Assembly (NCBI GenBank): GCA_934162285.1
Contig: CAKPHY010000014.1
Location: 1 to 37,457, forward strand
Direction: 5' to 3'
From: an uncultured Bacilli bacterium
Lineage (GTDB): Bacteria; Bacillota_I; Bacilli_A; RF39; UBA660
DNA: 37,457 bases
Translations under genes and position numbers: made by a program
Shown here: positions 15,241 to 22,701 of the stretch, one piece after another
Layout of the letters: every line of letters starts with the position of its first letter
How positions within the stretch are numbered: position 1 is the first letter of the stretch
Notes under the pieces: model-generated
Told to the model about the DNA's origin: nothing
Database searches by the model: none
What the model saw: the letters and a program-made list of their open reading frames with translations, nothing else

Positions 15241-16753
15241 ATAATTCGTTAAAATCATTATTTTTAATATTATTTGAATACTCATTTATTACTAAACTAG
15301 TAGTTGTAAGTAACATCCCAGCAATAGAAGTAGCATTAATAAGCGAATTTGTTACTACTTCATAAGGATCTAAAACAAGTGTATTTTTTACATCTTCATA
15401 ATTATTCGTATTAACATTAAATAACTTTTGAAAATTATTATTTATAATTTCTTTTTCTATAACATTTACATCTAAACCCGAATTATTCATTATTTGCTTA
15501 AAAGGTTCTTGTAAAGCATCTTTAAAAATGTCATTTTTACACTTATTAGCAATTTTTAAAAATGTCAAACCAGATCCCGGTAAAACTCCATGAACAGCAC
15601 AATTAATAGCCCAGACACTATCTTCAAATCGCATCAATTTTTCGCGGCGTTCTGTTTTGCTATTGCCACCAATATTTATTTCAGCAATACCATTTTTAAA
15701 GAAAGCAATTCTTTTATTATTAAAATCTAAATCAATATCATTTTGACATTCTTTAGCAATTTTATTACCATAATCTGTTGTAATATCTGACTTTTTAAAA
15801 AAGAAACAACAATTATTTTTGTCAATTTTAATACGATCAATTGTTCCCAAACTCTCAATTGTAAAGTCACTTTGACAAATATTAGCATTACACAAAAAAG
15901 CTAAATCTTTTAAAACAATAAATTGTTTAATTCCATAATATGGAGCTTTTAATAAACAAATATTTAAATCGTTTTCTAAATTTAAACTAATAACCTCATT
16001 AACTAAAGTATCATTAAAATCATTAGCAATAATAACAAGTGGTCTTTTATTGACGTAAATTTCGTTTATATAAATACTTAGTTCTTCAAGAACAAATAAA
16101 TCTTTATTAACAACTAAAATTAAAGGATTAATATAATCAATAATATTTTCTTTAAAAAAATAAGGTGAAGTATTAGTTTCAATAATATAGCCATTTAAAT
16201 AATTAATTTTTGTTGAACAATCATCTATTTCTTTTAAAACAATAGCTTCTTTACTTTTAACACTCTTAAAAGCTTCAAAAACAATTTTTCCAATTTCTTG
16301 ATCATTCGCGGATATCATCGCAATTTTTTTTAATTTTTCTAAGTTTGGTTTAACTTTTTCTTTTTCTAATAATTTAATAATATTATTTAACTCTAAATCC
16401 AATTCTTTTTTTACTATAATCGGATTTTTTCCTTTTTTAATCAATTCTAAGCCCTTTTTAAAAATACTTTCTAGTAAAACCAAGGTAGTAGTTGTACCAT
16501 CACCAGCTTTTTCATTTGTTTTTATAGCTGCTTCTTTAGTTAATTCTAAAATCGTATTAATTGCTTCATCTTCACTTTCAATATTATTAGCAATTGTAAC
16601 GCCATCATTAGTAATAAAAGGCGAAAACGTAGAATGATCTATAATCACATTAGAACCTTTAGGTCCAAGTGTACTTTTTACAGTATCACATAGTAAACAA
16701 ATAGCTTCTTCAAGTTTATTATATAATTCATTTCCTCTTATAACTTTTTTCAA
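15239..16753 (-). CDS. Divergent GroEL-like chaperonin
   Basis: 504 aa group I chaperonin homologue, shorter and much diverged from canonical GroEL (about 540 aa). Equatorial motifs remain: STLGPKGSNVIID, TNDGVTIANNIE, NEKAGDGTTTTLVL, and RREKLMRFEDSVWAINCAV followed by HGVLPGSG, so the ATP-site Asp residues appear kept. The apical part is altered: KAPYYGIKQFI replaces the usual KAPGFGDNRK, and the Gly/Met tail is absent. No groES is nearby. It starts at TTG, the only possible start in its frame, overlapping the TGA stop of the preceding gene. It is thus the last gene of an operon with a DNA-repair-type radical SAM pair. Could be the cell's only GroEL gone divergent, or a specialised paralogue; the context favours the latter. 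Confidence 0.87.
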   Translation of the reverse strand: MKKVIRGNELYNKLEEAICLLCDTVKSTLGPKGSNVIIDHSTFSPFITNDGVTIANNIESEDEAINTILELTKEAAIKTNEKAGDGTTTTLVLLESIFKKGLELIKKGKNPIIVKKELDLELNNIIKLLEKEKVKPNLEKLKKIAMISANDQEIGKIVFEAFKSVKSKEAIVLKEIDDCSTKINYLNGYIIETNTSPYFFKENIIDYINPLILVVNKDLFVLEELSIYINEIYVNKRPLVIIANDFNDTLVNEVISLNLENDLNICLLKAPYYGIKQFIVLKDLAFLCNANICQSDFTIESLGTIDRIKIDKNNCCFFFKKSDITTDYGNKIAKECQNDIDLDFNNKRIAFFKNGIAEINIGGNSKTERREKLMRFEDSVWAINCAVHGVLPGSGLTFLKIANKCKNDIFKDALQEPFKQIMNNSGLDVNVIEKEIINNNFQKLFNVNTNNYEDVKNTLVLDPYEVVTNSLINATSIAGMLLTTTSLVINEYSNNIKNNDFNEL

Positions 16754-17499
16754 ATTTTATCACTCATTTCTACTATATATTTCCAATACTTTTTCGGCAT
16801 AAAATTCATACGACAACGCTCATTCTTTCGTTCTTTAATACCAATCGTATCATAAAAAGACTTCCACATATCCACATATTCATTTTCATTTATATTTAAA
16901 TCTAAAGAAATATTAAGAGTATTTCCATCATAAAAATTTAGATGACCATCATAGTAACAAACAATATTTCTTTTTACATCTTTAATAATCCATTTTTCTT
17001 TTTTTAAACGTTGCTTAAAATGTTTAGCAAGAATAAAAATAATATTATTTTCAGGACTAATTTCAGCATAAAGAATACCATTATTTAATTCTTTAAATCT
17101 AACAAAACCTTTAAATTTATGATTCTCTCTTCTAACATATTGATCAATTTTTAAAGCCTTATTTATTGAATCAAACTTACGCATATAAAAAGTATTGTTA
17201 CCATATTTAATAAAACATAAAAAGAATTTATATAAAATAATCTCTTTATTATTATCATTACTTAAATAAATATTAAAACAAGTGTTAAAGAAATAAACAT
17301 TTGTTTTTTTTATAAATTCCATAATGATATCATCATTATTAGTCAAATTAAGATTAATTGGATTATCAAGTAAAGAAAAATTATAATCAGTACTTTTAAT
17401 ATCTAAAGGGAAAATACTATTTTGAAATAAATACTTAATTAAAACAAGTAAACCACTAAAAGAACCATCATAAACATAAATATTTAAACTTTTTTTCAT
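16750..17499 (-). CDS. DUF4130/TIGR03915-type DNA metabolism protein
   Basis: 249 aa. The opening LNIYVYDGSFSGLLVLIKYL, the central YMRKFDSINKALKIDQYVRR and FKGFVRFKELNNGILYAEIS, and the closing MNFMPKKYWKYIVEM fit the family annotated as probable DNA metabolism protein, related in part to uracil-DNA-glycosylase-like folds. It is known to occur next to a radical SAM protein, as here: its ATG shares one base with that gene's stop (TAATG). It ends in TGA overlapping the TTG start of the GroEL-like gene. Biochemical function not established; family call from recalled motifs. Confidence 0.75.
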   Translation of the reverse strand: MKKSLNIYVYDGSFSGLLVLIKYLFQNSIFPLDIKSTDYNFSLLDNPINLNLTNNDDIIMEFIKKTNVYFFNTCFNIYLSNDNNKEIILYKFFLCFIKYGNNTFYMRKFDSINKALKIDQYVRRENHKFKGFVRFKELNNGILYAEISPENNIIFILAKHFKQRLKKEKWIIKDVKRNIVCYYDGHLNFYDGNTLNISLDLNINENEYVDMWKSFYDTIGIKERKNERCRMNFMPKKYWKYIVEMSDKI

Positions 17500-18695
17500 T
17501 AAAATAAACTCATTTGTTCATTATTATTAGGAATTTTATTATGTTCTATTAAATTACTTTCAATAAAACTCTTTTTTAAAAATTCTGACTTTAATGAATA
17601 CTTTCCATTACACGTTATAAAATAAATAGCCCTTTTTAAAACAACACCCATTTTTTTTAAATCTTTAAAATCTAATTTAAAATTACGGCGATTAGTAACA
17701 ATTCTTTTAGCACAAGTAACACCAATTCCTGGAATTTTTAATAATTCTTCATAAGAAACAGTATTAATTTCTTTAGGAAATTCCTCTAAATGTCGTAAAG
17801 CCCAATCAACTTTAGGATCAACTAAAAGATTAAAATTCGGATTATCTTGACTTAAAATATCACTAACTTTAAAGTTGTAAAAACGAAGTAACCAATCCGC
17901 TTGATAAAGACGATTTTCTCTTTTTAAAGGAGGAGCTTCTAATGTTGGTAATAAACTATCTTTATTGACTGGAATATAAGCTGAATAAAAAACGCGTTTA
18001 AGTTTATGATTCTCGTATAAATTTGAACTTCGGTTCATAATATCCAAATCCGTTTCTTTTGTCGCTCCAATAATCATCTGAGTACTTTGACCAGCAGGTA
18101 CAAAATTTCTATTTTGATTTTCTTTAACATACTTCATAATTTTAGTTACTTTAGAATCATCTTTATTAGGAGCTAATAACTTTAAACCACTTTCTGTTGG
18201 TAATTCAATATTAGCACTTAAACGATCGACTAAAGATCCCAGTTTTTTTAATAAATATTCACTAGCTCCTGGTATCGCTTTAGCATGAATATAACCACCA
18301 AAATGATATTTTTTTCGTAGTAAAGAAATAATTTCAATCAATAATTCCATTGTATAATCTGGACTTTTAATAATACCTGAACTTAAAAATAAACCTTCAA
18401 TATAATTTCTTTTATAAAAATTAATAGTTATAGAACAAATTTCTTCAGGTGTAAATATTGCTCTTTTAATATTATTGCTTTTTCTATTCAAACAATACTT
18501 ACAATCAAATATACAACAATTAGTCATTAAAATTTTAAGAAGGGATATACATCTACCATCACTTGCAAAAGAGTGACAAATTCCAGCTTGACAAGCATTA
18601 CCAAATTGATCACTGCGGTTGCTACCACTAGATGAACATGAAGCATCATACTTGGCACTATCTGCTAAAATAATTAATTTCTCTTTCAAAGTCAT
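17499..18695 (-). CDS. Putative DNA modification/repair radical SAM protein
   Basis: 398 aa, TIGR03916-like. N-terminus ILADSAKYDASCSSSGSNR and ICHSFASDGRCISLLKILMT are family marks; the radical SAM cluster motif is CCIFDCKYC (CX3CX2C: CIFDCKYC). FLSSGIIKSPDYTMELL and HAKAIPGA follow. The C-terminal part (about 320-360) has helix-hairpin-helix-like sequence, EELLKIPGIGVTCAKRIVTN, which fits DNA binding. ATG 18695 (MTLKEK) is chosen because GGTGGTGG lies just upstream; the longer frame start would lie inside that site. First gene of a three-gene coupled operon with its DUF4130-type partner and a GroEL-like protein. Confidence 0.87.
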   Translation of the reverse strand: MTLKEKLIILADSAKYDASCSSSGSNRSDQFGNACQAGICHSFASDGRCISLLKILMTNCCIFDCKYCLNRKSNNIKRAIFTPEEICSITINFYKRNYIEGLFLSSGIIKSPDYTMELLIEIISLLRKKYHFGGYIHAKAIPGASEYLLKKLGSLVDRLSANIELPTESGLKLLAPNKDDSKVTKIMKYVKENQNRNFVPAGQSTQMIIGATKETDLDIMNRSSNLYENHKLKRVFYSAYIPVNKDSLLPTLEAPPLKRENRLYQADWLLRFYNFKVSDILSQDNPNFNLLVDPKVDWALRHLEEFPKEINTVSYEELLKIPGIGVTCAKRIVTNRRNFKLDFKDLKKMGVVLKRAIYFITCNGKYSLKSEFLKKSFIESNLIEHNKIPNNNEQMSLF

Positions 18696-18711
18696 AATTA
18701 CCACCACCAAT

Positions 18712-18740
18712 ATTATAGATCAAAGCAAAGAAAAAAGCAA
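18712..18740 (-). promoter_or_regulatory. Promoter of the radical SAM/GroEL-like operon
   Basis: On the minus strand TTGCTT (18740-18735), 17-nt spacer, TATAAT (18717-18712). The -35 overlaps the terminator of the upstream surface protein gene. Confidence 0.65.
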
Positions 18741-18752
18741 ACATTTGTTTGC
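18731..18752 (-). terminator. Terminator of the surface protein gene
   Basis: A palindrome GCAAACATTTGTTTGC (18737-18752) followed, on the minus strand, by six T. It starts at the stop codon. Confidence 0.75.
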
Positions 18753-20020
18753 TAAAAATTCTTTTTGTATTCATGATGTTTATAAATAACTATGGCACCA
18801 ATAATAATGAATAATACAGAAAATACACAGAAAATAATAATGGTAGTAGTATTATCATATTTATCAACTACGATATTTTGATCAACATTATCTTGTAAAG
18901 TAATCTTATATTGTTTAGAATTACCACTAAAATCAAATAAATTAATTAATATTTGATCATCATAATATTTAATTTCATAATCTTGATTATCAATTACTGT
19001 ACCAACTTTAGCTAAAATATTATTTTCTTTTTTTAATTTATAAACATATACATCATCTTTTAAATTAATATATGAATCGCCAATTCTTAAATATTTTAAA
19101 TTTAAAACATTATTTACTTTTTCACCTTCAGCTAGTCTTCTAACATTAAATGTATATTTAACATCATTATTGATTAAGGTAATAATATTATCGCCAACAT
19201 CTAAAATAGGAGAATTTAGTTGAAATTTATCATTAATATCTTCGCTTTCATAATTAAAGTTTAAAACTTCTACATCATTAGGAACTTCAAAATAGTAACT
19301 AAATTTAAGAGGATTAAATTTAAACTTAATTTCATTAATTTCGACACTTTTTAATAAGTTTTTAGGTTCCTTAATCAAATTAATTTTATAAATAGAGCTT
19401 TCACTACTATTATTAACTTCAATAGTAATTGTATCTAAATTCTCAATATTAATTAACTTTTGACCAAAATTATCTTTAATTTTATTACCTTCATCAGTAA
19501 AAGTTTTAATTTCTAAATATTTTAAATCATCTACTAAATAATAATTATATTCTAAAGTTTCTTTGTTAAAATTAGATAATTCTTGATTATTAATAAGGAT
19601 ATTTGTTAAATAAGGCTTTTCTTTTAAGGAAAAAGTTTTAACAAAATCACTTTCAATTTTAAAATCTGCTTGATTTTTAAGTTTAAAATCAATATTTTTA
19701 ATAACTAAATCATCTTTAGTAACTTTATAATCAAAATCAAATACATCAATACTATTTTCATTAATTCCATTTAAATTAATAATATATCTATTTAATTCGT
19801 TAGAAAACTTAAATTTTGAATTAGCATTTTCAAAAGTACTTTCACTTTCAAAACTAACATTATTAATTCTTTTTAATTCAGGATTATTAATAATTATATA
19901 GCATTTAGCTAAATCATCTAAATTATATTTTTCACAATCACATTTTAAATCAAATGCTATGCTTTCTGCATTTACTACCATTGGAAAAATGGCAAAAAAA
20001 GAAAACAAAAGTTTTTTCAT
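18752..20020 (-). CDS. Membrane-anchored surface protein with cadherin-like beta domains
   Basis: 422 aa. A signal peptide (MKKLLFSFFAIFPMVVNAES, cleavage near residue 18-20) is followed by an all-beta ectodomain and a C-terminal membrane helix (TTIIIFCVFSVLFIIIGAIV) with a short basic tail, so the bulk lies outside the cell. Segments such as LTNILINNQELSNFNKETLE and VEINEIKFKFNPLKFSYYFE repeat the pattern of cadherin-like beta-sandwich domains, with a third probable copy at LKYLRIGDSYINLKDDVYVY. Asp/Asn-rich throughout; two early cysteines (CDC). Single gene between its own terminator and a divergent small gene. Likely adhesion or envelope role; function unproven. Confidence 0.8.
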   Translation of the reverse strand: MKKLLFSFFAIFPMVVNAESIAFDLKCDCEKYNLDDLAKCYIIINNPELKRINNVSFESESTFENANSKFKFSNELNRYIINLNGINENSIDVFDFDYKVTKDDLVIKNIDFKLKNQADFKIESDFVKTFSLKEKPYLTNILINNQELSNFNKETLEYNYYLVDDLKYLEIKTFTDEGNKIKDNFGQKLINIENLDTITIEVNNSSESSIYKINLIKEPKNLLKSVEINEIKFKFNPLKFSYYFEVPNDVEVLNFNYESEDINDKFQLNSPILDVGDNIITLINNDVKYTFNVRRLAEGEKVNNVLNLKYLRIGDSYINLKDDVYVYKLKKENNILAKVGTVIDNQDYEIKYYDDQILINLFDFSGNSKQYKITLQDNVDQNIVVDKYDNTTTIIIFCVFSVLFIIIGAIVIYKHHEYKKNF

Positions 20021-20097
20021 TTTATCAACCTTTCAACATTACTCATTATAGCATTTTTTTGTATGCTTTACTAGAATTAAAAATAAAAATTTTACAT

Positions 20098-20108
20098 TAT
20101 AATATAAT
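20098..20108 (+). promoter_or_regulatory. -10 hexamers next to a start codon
   Basis: Two overlapping TATAAT hexamers (20098-20103 and 20103-20108) end only 5-10 nt before the ATG at 20114. Transcription from the first would begin at about 20110, leaving almost no leader. Confidence 0.5.
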
Positions 20109-20113
20109 TTAAT

Positions 20114-20392
20114 ATGAAAAACTTTTTTCCAGAAAACATTTCGCCTAAGTTATATTCATTATCAGCAGTAGCAGTTGGCTATCTTTTAATCGATGATTTA
20201 GATGCTATCGAACAAAATGCCTTAGGTAACTGGTTAATGTTAGCTGCCCAAGTAGTCTGTACTAATGCCTATTTTAAACAATTACAGTCTGCTCGTCAAA
20301 GTGAAAAAGAATTAAGTGATGAAGATACAATTAAAATGCTAAAAAAATTAAAAGATACCTTAGAAGTAGAATTAGAAAAATTAAGCAAATAA
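20114..20392 (+). CDS. Small hypothetical protein, possibly leaderless mRNA
   Basis: 92 aa, not recognised. N-terminal half hydrophobic and helical (SLSAVAVGYLLIDDLDAIEQ, then ALGNWLMLAAQVVCTNAYF), C-terminal half a charged helix with a coiled-coil look (MLKKLKDTLEVELEKL). No Shine-Dalgarno sequence precedes the ATG, whereas nearly all other genes here have one, and the -10 box lies about 10 nt upstream, so the mRNA may be leaderless. Divergent from the surface protein gene. Possibly a small membrane-associated or self-assembling protein; this is inference. Confidence 0.7.
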   Translation: MKNFFPENISPKLYSLSAVAVGYLLIDDLDAIEQNALGNWLMLAAQVVCTNAYFKQLQSARQSEKELSDEDTIKMLKKLKDTLEVELEKLSK

Positions 20393-20400
20393 AAAACTTC

Positions 20401-20416
20401 ACATAAGTGAAGACAG
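20401..20416 (+). repeat. 16-bp direct repeat, left copy
   Basis: ACATAAGTGAAGACAG, identical to 22029-22044 beyond the other side of the IS30-like element. This copy is also part of a CTTCAC-ATAA-GTGAAG hairpin (20397-20412) after the 92-aa gene. Confidence 0.6.
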
Positions 20417-20431
20417 CGTTGAATCAATCTA

Positions 20432-22015
20432 AAGTGCACAAATAAGTGCAATTAAGTAATAAAAGTGTGTTTTAAAAAGAAAATGCACTTTTTATAAGGC
20501 AAAACAGTGAATAAATTAACAAAAAAATTGAAAAAAATAAAATATATGGTATATTATTAAATGTCAAAGGAATTTTATTCCACGACAAAAAGTGTAGGAA
20601 TTGGTCATTTTTAAAAACTAAGTGCACAATTGTCTACATTGATAAATCATATTGTTTATGGCAATTTATTTGTCAAAATTGATATTTATAATTTGGGGTT
20701 ATAAATATCTTTTTTTATTTTTTGTTAATATTTAAGTAATGAATCGTTTAATACTACTTCATCGGGTTCAATGAAATAACAATTTAATTTTTTTAATATG
20801 TATTCATCACATAGGAATAACATCGCTTCATAAGGACATTTTCCATTTAGGGAATCTCTACATAGTGAATTAATATTATTCATAAATAAATCACAGTCTT
20901 CTTGATTGATATTTTTAAATGAAGAGCCTTTAGGTAATATATATCTAATAAATTCATGATTTTTTTCAATCATTCCTTTTTGGTAAGACATATGAGGATC
21001 ACAAAAAAATAAATGAGTTACATATTCTCCAGTAGATTGGATACATTCAATGTTATTAATATCAAAGAACTCATGACCATTATCTGTTAATATAACTTGA
21101 AATAATCTTTTATAATCTTCATATGGGATTAATTCTTGTAAAATATTAAATATTCTTGATACTTCATCAGTCGTTTGACTTTCTAATTTGAATATAAGCA
21201 TAAATTTAGATTTTCTCCATAAAAGTGTAAGGAAACAATCAGATTCTTCTTGTAAACCAACAACAGTATCCATTTCAACTATATTAACATCAGGGTTCTT
21301 AGAAATATAATTAACAAAATCTTCATAAGTTCTGCCAATTAATATTTCTCTTTCTTTTCTAGTTCTACGATTTTGGGAATTCTTTCTTTTTTTATATTTC
21401 ACTATTCTTGGAAAATCAAGTGGACCAAATTCAAACACACCATTATTAATATAATTATAAAAAGATGGTTTAGAGAAATCTAGAATATCAGGATGATTAA
21501 TATATAAATGATTTATAGTTTGTCCTTCTTTAATAAGAGGAGTAAGAGTATTATTAATTTCATAAACTTCTTCCGGAGTTAAATTAATACCTTTTCTAGC
21601 TTCACTTTTAACTTCTCTATAAGAATCATCTGCTTTTCTAGCATAGTAAGTATATCTTTCTTTTCTACAACCACTTCTAGAATTACAACCATTACAAACA
21701 TAAGGCGATTTTGCAAGTCTAGAACATGAAACATCTCTATCATAGTTATTATTTTTATATGTTCCATATTGTTTAGGTTTAAAATAAATTTTGTTTCTAT
21801 CTATCTCTCTTAAAATAGATGAGTGAGATCTATTAATCTCTTTTCCTATTTGATTAATGGATTTATTTTCGTTTAATCCATCTTCTATATTTTTTCTATC
21901 CTCATAAGATAGATGACAATAATTTGCCATTTCTAATACCTCCTTTAATGACAAATAAATTGCTTGGAGGGTATTATATCAATTATAAATCTTAATGCAC
22001 AACTTCTGTGCACTT
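20432..22015 (-). mobile_element. IS30-family insertion sequence
   Basis: A transposase gene enclosed by imperfect terminal inverted repeats: AAGTGCACAAATAAGTGCA at 20432 onward and, on the opposite strand, AAGTGCACAGAAGTTGTGCA from 22015 back to about 21996, both continuing to TTAAG. About 1.58 kb, a bit longer than a typical IS30. The about 290 nt between the left repeat and the transposase stop hold no gene. A 16-bp direct repeat lies outside both ends (20401, 22029). IS30 target duplications are usually 2-3 bp, so that repeat needs another explanation. Exact ends uncertain by some bases. Confidence 0.7.
20725..21930 (-). CDS. IS30-family transposase
   Basis: 401 aa, apparently intact. 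N-terminal helix-turn-helix: HLSYEDRKNIEDGL and IGKEINRSHSSILREIDRN. A cysteine cluster follows (VCNGCNSRSGC). The DDE catalytic residues lie in VEMDTVVG, ILTDNGHEF and MIEKNHEFIRYILPKG. ATG 21930 (MANYCHLS) is chosen because AAAGGAGG lies at ideal distance; the longer frame start upstream is unlikely. IS30 transposases cut and rejoin the element through circular intermediates. Confidence 0.92.
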   Translation of the reverse strand: MANYCHLSYEDRKNIEDGLNENKSINQIGKEINRSHSSILREIDRNKIYFKPKQYGTYKNNNYDRDVSCSRLAKSPYVCNGCNSRSGCRKERYTYYARKADDSYREVKSEARKGINLTPEEVYEINNTLTPLIKEGQTINHLYINHPDILDFSKPSFYNYINNGVFEFGPLDFPRIVKYKKRKNSQNRRTRKEREILIGRTYEDFVNYISKNPDVNIVEMDTVVGLQEESDCFLTLLWRKSKFMLIFKLESQTTDEVSRIFNILQELIPYEDYKRLFQVILTDNGHEFFDINNIECIQSTGEYVTHLFFCDPHMSYQKGMIEKNHEFIRYILPKGSSFKNINQEDCDLFMNNINSLCRDSLNGKCPYEAMLFLCDEYILKKLNCYFIEPDEVVLNDSLLKY

Positions 22016-22028
22016 CTTTTTTTAAAAT

Positions 22029-22044
22029 ACATAAGTGAAGACAG
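22029..22044 (+). repeat. 16-bp direct repeat, right copy
   Basis: Identical to 20401-20416. The sequence running on from it, ATAAGTGAAGACAGATTGTA (22031-22050), resembles the minus strand at 23940-23919, matching at about 19 of 22 positions, next to the thioredoxin-like gene. Confidence 0.55.
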
Positions 22045-22087
22045 ATTGTAGACAAAGTGCAATACTCTTTTCTTTTTTTTAAAAATG

Positions 22088-22156
22088 TGATAGAATTAAA
22101 TTGCGAGATAAACTTTATCTTAACCAATAAAGTTCACTTATTATCTCGCTTTTTTA
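22088..22156 (+). ncRNA. Candidate short hairpin RNA
   Basis: TGATAGAAT (22088-22096) is an extended -10; about 7 nt later the sequence folds into a long stem-loop: GCGAGATAA (22103-22111) with TTATCTCGC (22141-22149), and an inner CTTTAT/ATAAAG stem, followed by six T. So a transcript of about 55 nt would start at the base of its own terminator. Its apical region CTTTATCTTAACC (22113-22125) is perfectly complementary to GGTTAAGATAAAG (22167-22179), at the start of the next mini-ORF. No known RNA family recognised. Confidence 0.45.
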
Positions 22157-22164
22157 TTGTAAAA

Positions 22165-22272
22165 ATGGTTAAGATAAAGAAATATCCAAAATATAGTACA
22201 ATAAGAAGTTATGGGCAAAGAAGATTCAGTTTCAAAAAAAATAACTATTTAAAGATATACTTTAAAAAATAA
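22165..22272 (+). CDS. Basic 35-aa mini-ORF
   Basis: ATG 22165 gives MVKIKKYPKYSTIRSYGQRR and ends YLKIYFKK: strongly basic, Tyr/Lys-rich, no TM helix. No Shine-Dalgarno sequence, and it sits just after a terminator, so expression would need readthrough. Its first 13 bases after AT are complementary to the apical loop of the upstream hairpin RNA. Could be a remnant, or a target of that RNA. Weakly supported as a gene. Confidence 0.3.
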   Translation: MVKIKKYPKYSTIRSYGQRRFSFKKNNYLKIYFKK

Positions 22273-22317
22273 TTTACCTAAAAAGTAAATTAAAATCTTT
22301 TCTTTTTGAAAAAAACG

Positions 22318-22349
22318 TGCTATAATTCAATTAACCAATTACGTTAATT
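22318..22349 (+). promoter_or_regulatory. higBA promoter and operator-like palindrome
   Basis: TGCTATAAT (22318-22326) is an extended -10. Right after it, AATTAAC (22329-22335) and GTTAATT (22343-22349) form a perfect inverted repeat with a 7-nt spacer. Placed at the expected start of transcription, it is a good candidate operator for autorepression by the HigA-type antitoxin. Confidence 0.62.
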
Positions 22350-22368
22350 AAAAAGAAAGGAGAGTTAA

Positions 22369-22701
22369 ATGGAATTAACGTATAAATCCGATAAACTTCA
22401 AAAATTATGTGAAGACTCAATGTATAATAGAGAGTTGGTTAAAAAATATGGTATTGAAGTAGCTAATAAGTTACCAAGAAGAATAAAAGAATTAAGAGCA
22501 TTTAACTCTTTAAATGATGTTCCAACCTCACTACCATATAGAAGGCATAAGCTAGGTGGGGATTTAAAGGATTGTTTTGCTGTTAATATTACTGGACAAT
22601 ATAGATTAATTTTTAGACAAAAAGAGAATAATATAATAATAGAAGATTTAAGAGAAATAAAAGAAATAGAAATAGTGGAGGTGTCTAAGCATTATGAGTA
22701 A
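22369..22701 (+). CDS. higB: HigB-like toxin (RelE/ParE superfamily)
   Basis: 110 aa, the usual size or slightly above. HigB-type marks: ELVKKYGIEVANKLPRRIKE, LPYRRHKLGGDLKDCFAVNI and GQYRLIFRQKENN, the last two holding basic residues used by RelE-fold mRNA interferases at the ribosome. Strong RBS GAAAGGAGAG. Overlaps the next gene by 8 nt (toxin first, antitoxin second, the HigBA order). The promoter carries a palindrome suited to antitoxin binding. Confidence 0.85.
   Translation: MELTYKSDKLQKLCEDSMYNRELVKKYGIEVANKLPRRIKELRAFNSLNDVPTSLPYRRHKLGGDLKDCFAVNITGQYRLIFRQKENNIIIEDLREIKEIEIVEVSKHYE

Noticed and set aside
22057..22272. 71-aa frame starting upstream of the hairpin RNA.
   Set aside because: Its first half crosses the promoter and the terminator hairpin; only the last 35 codons (from 22165) are arguable.
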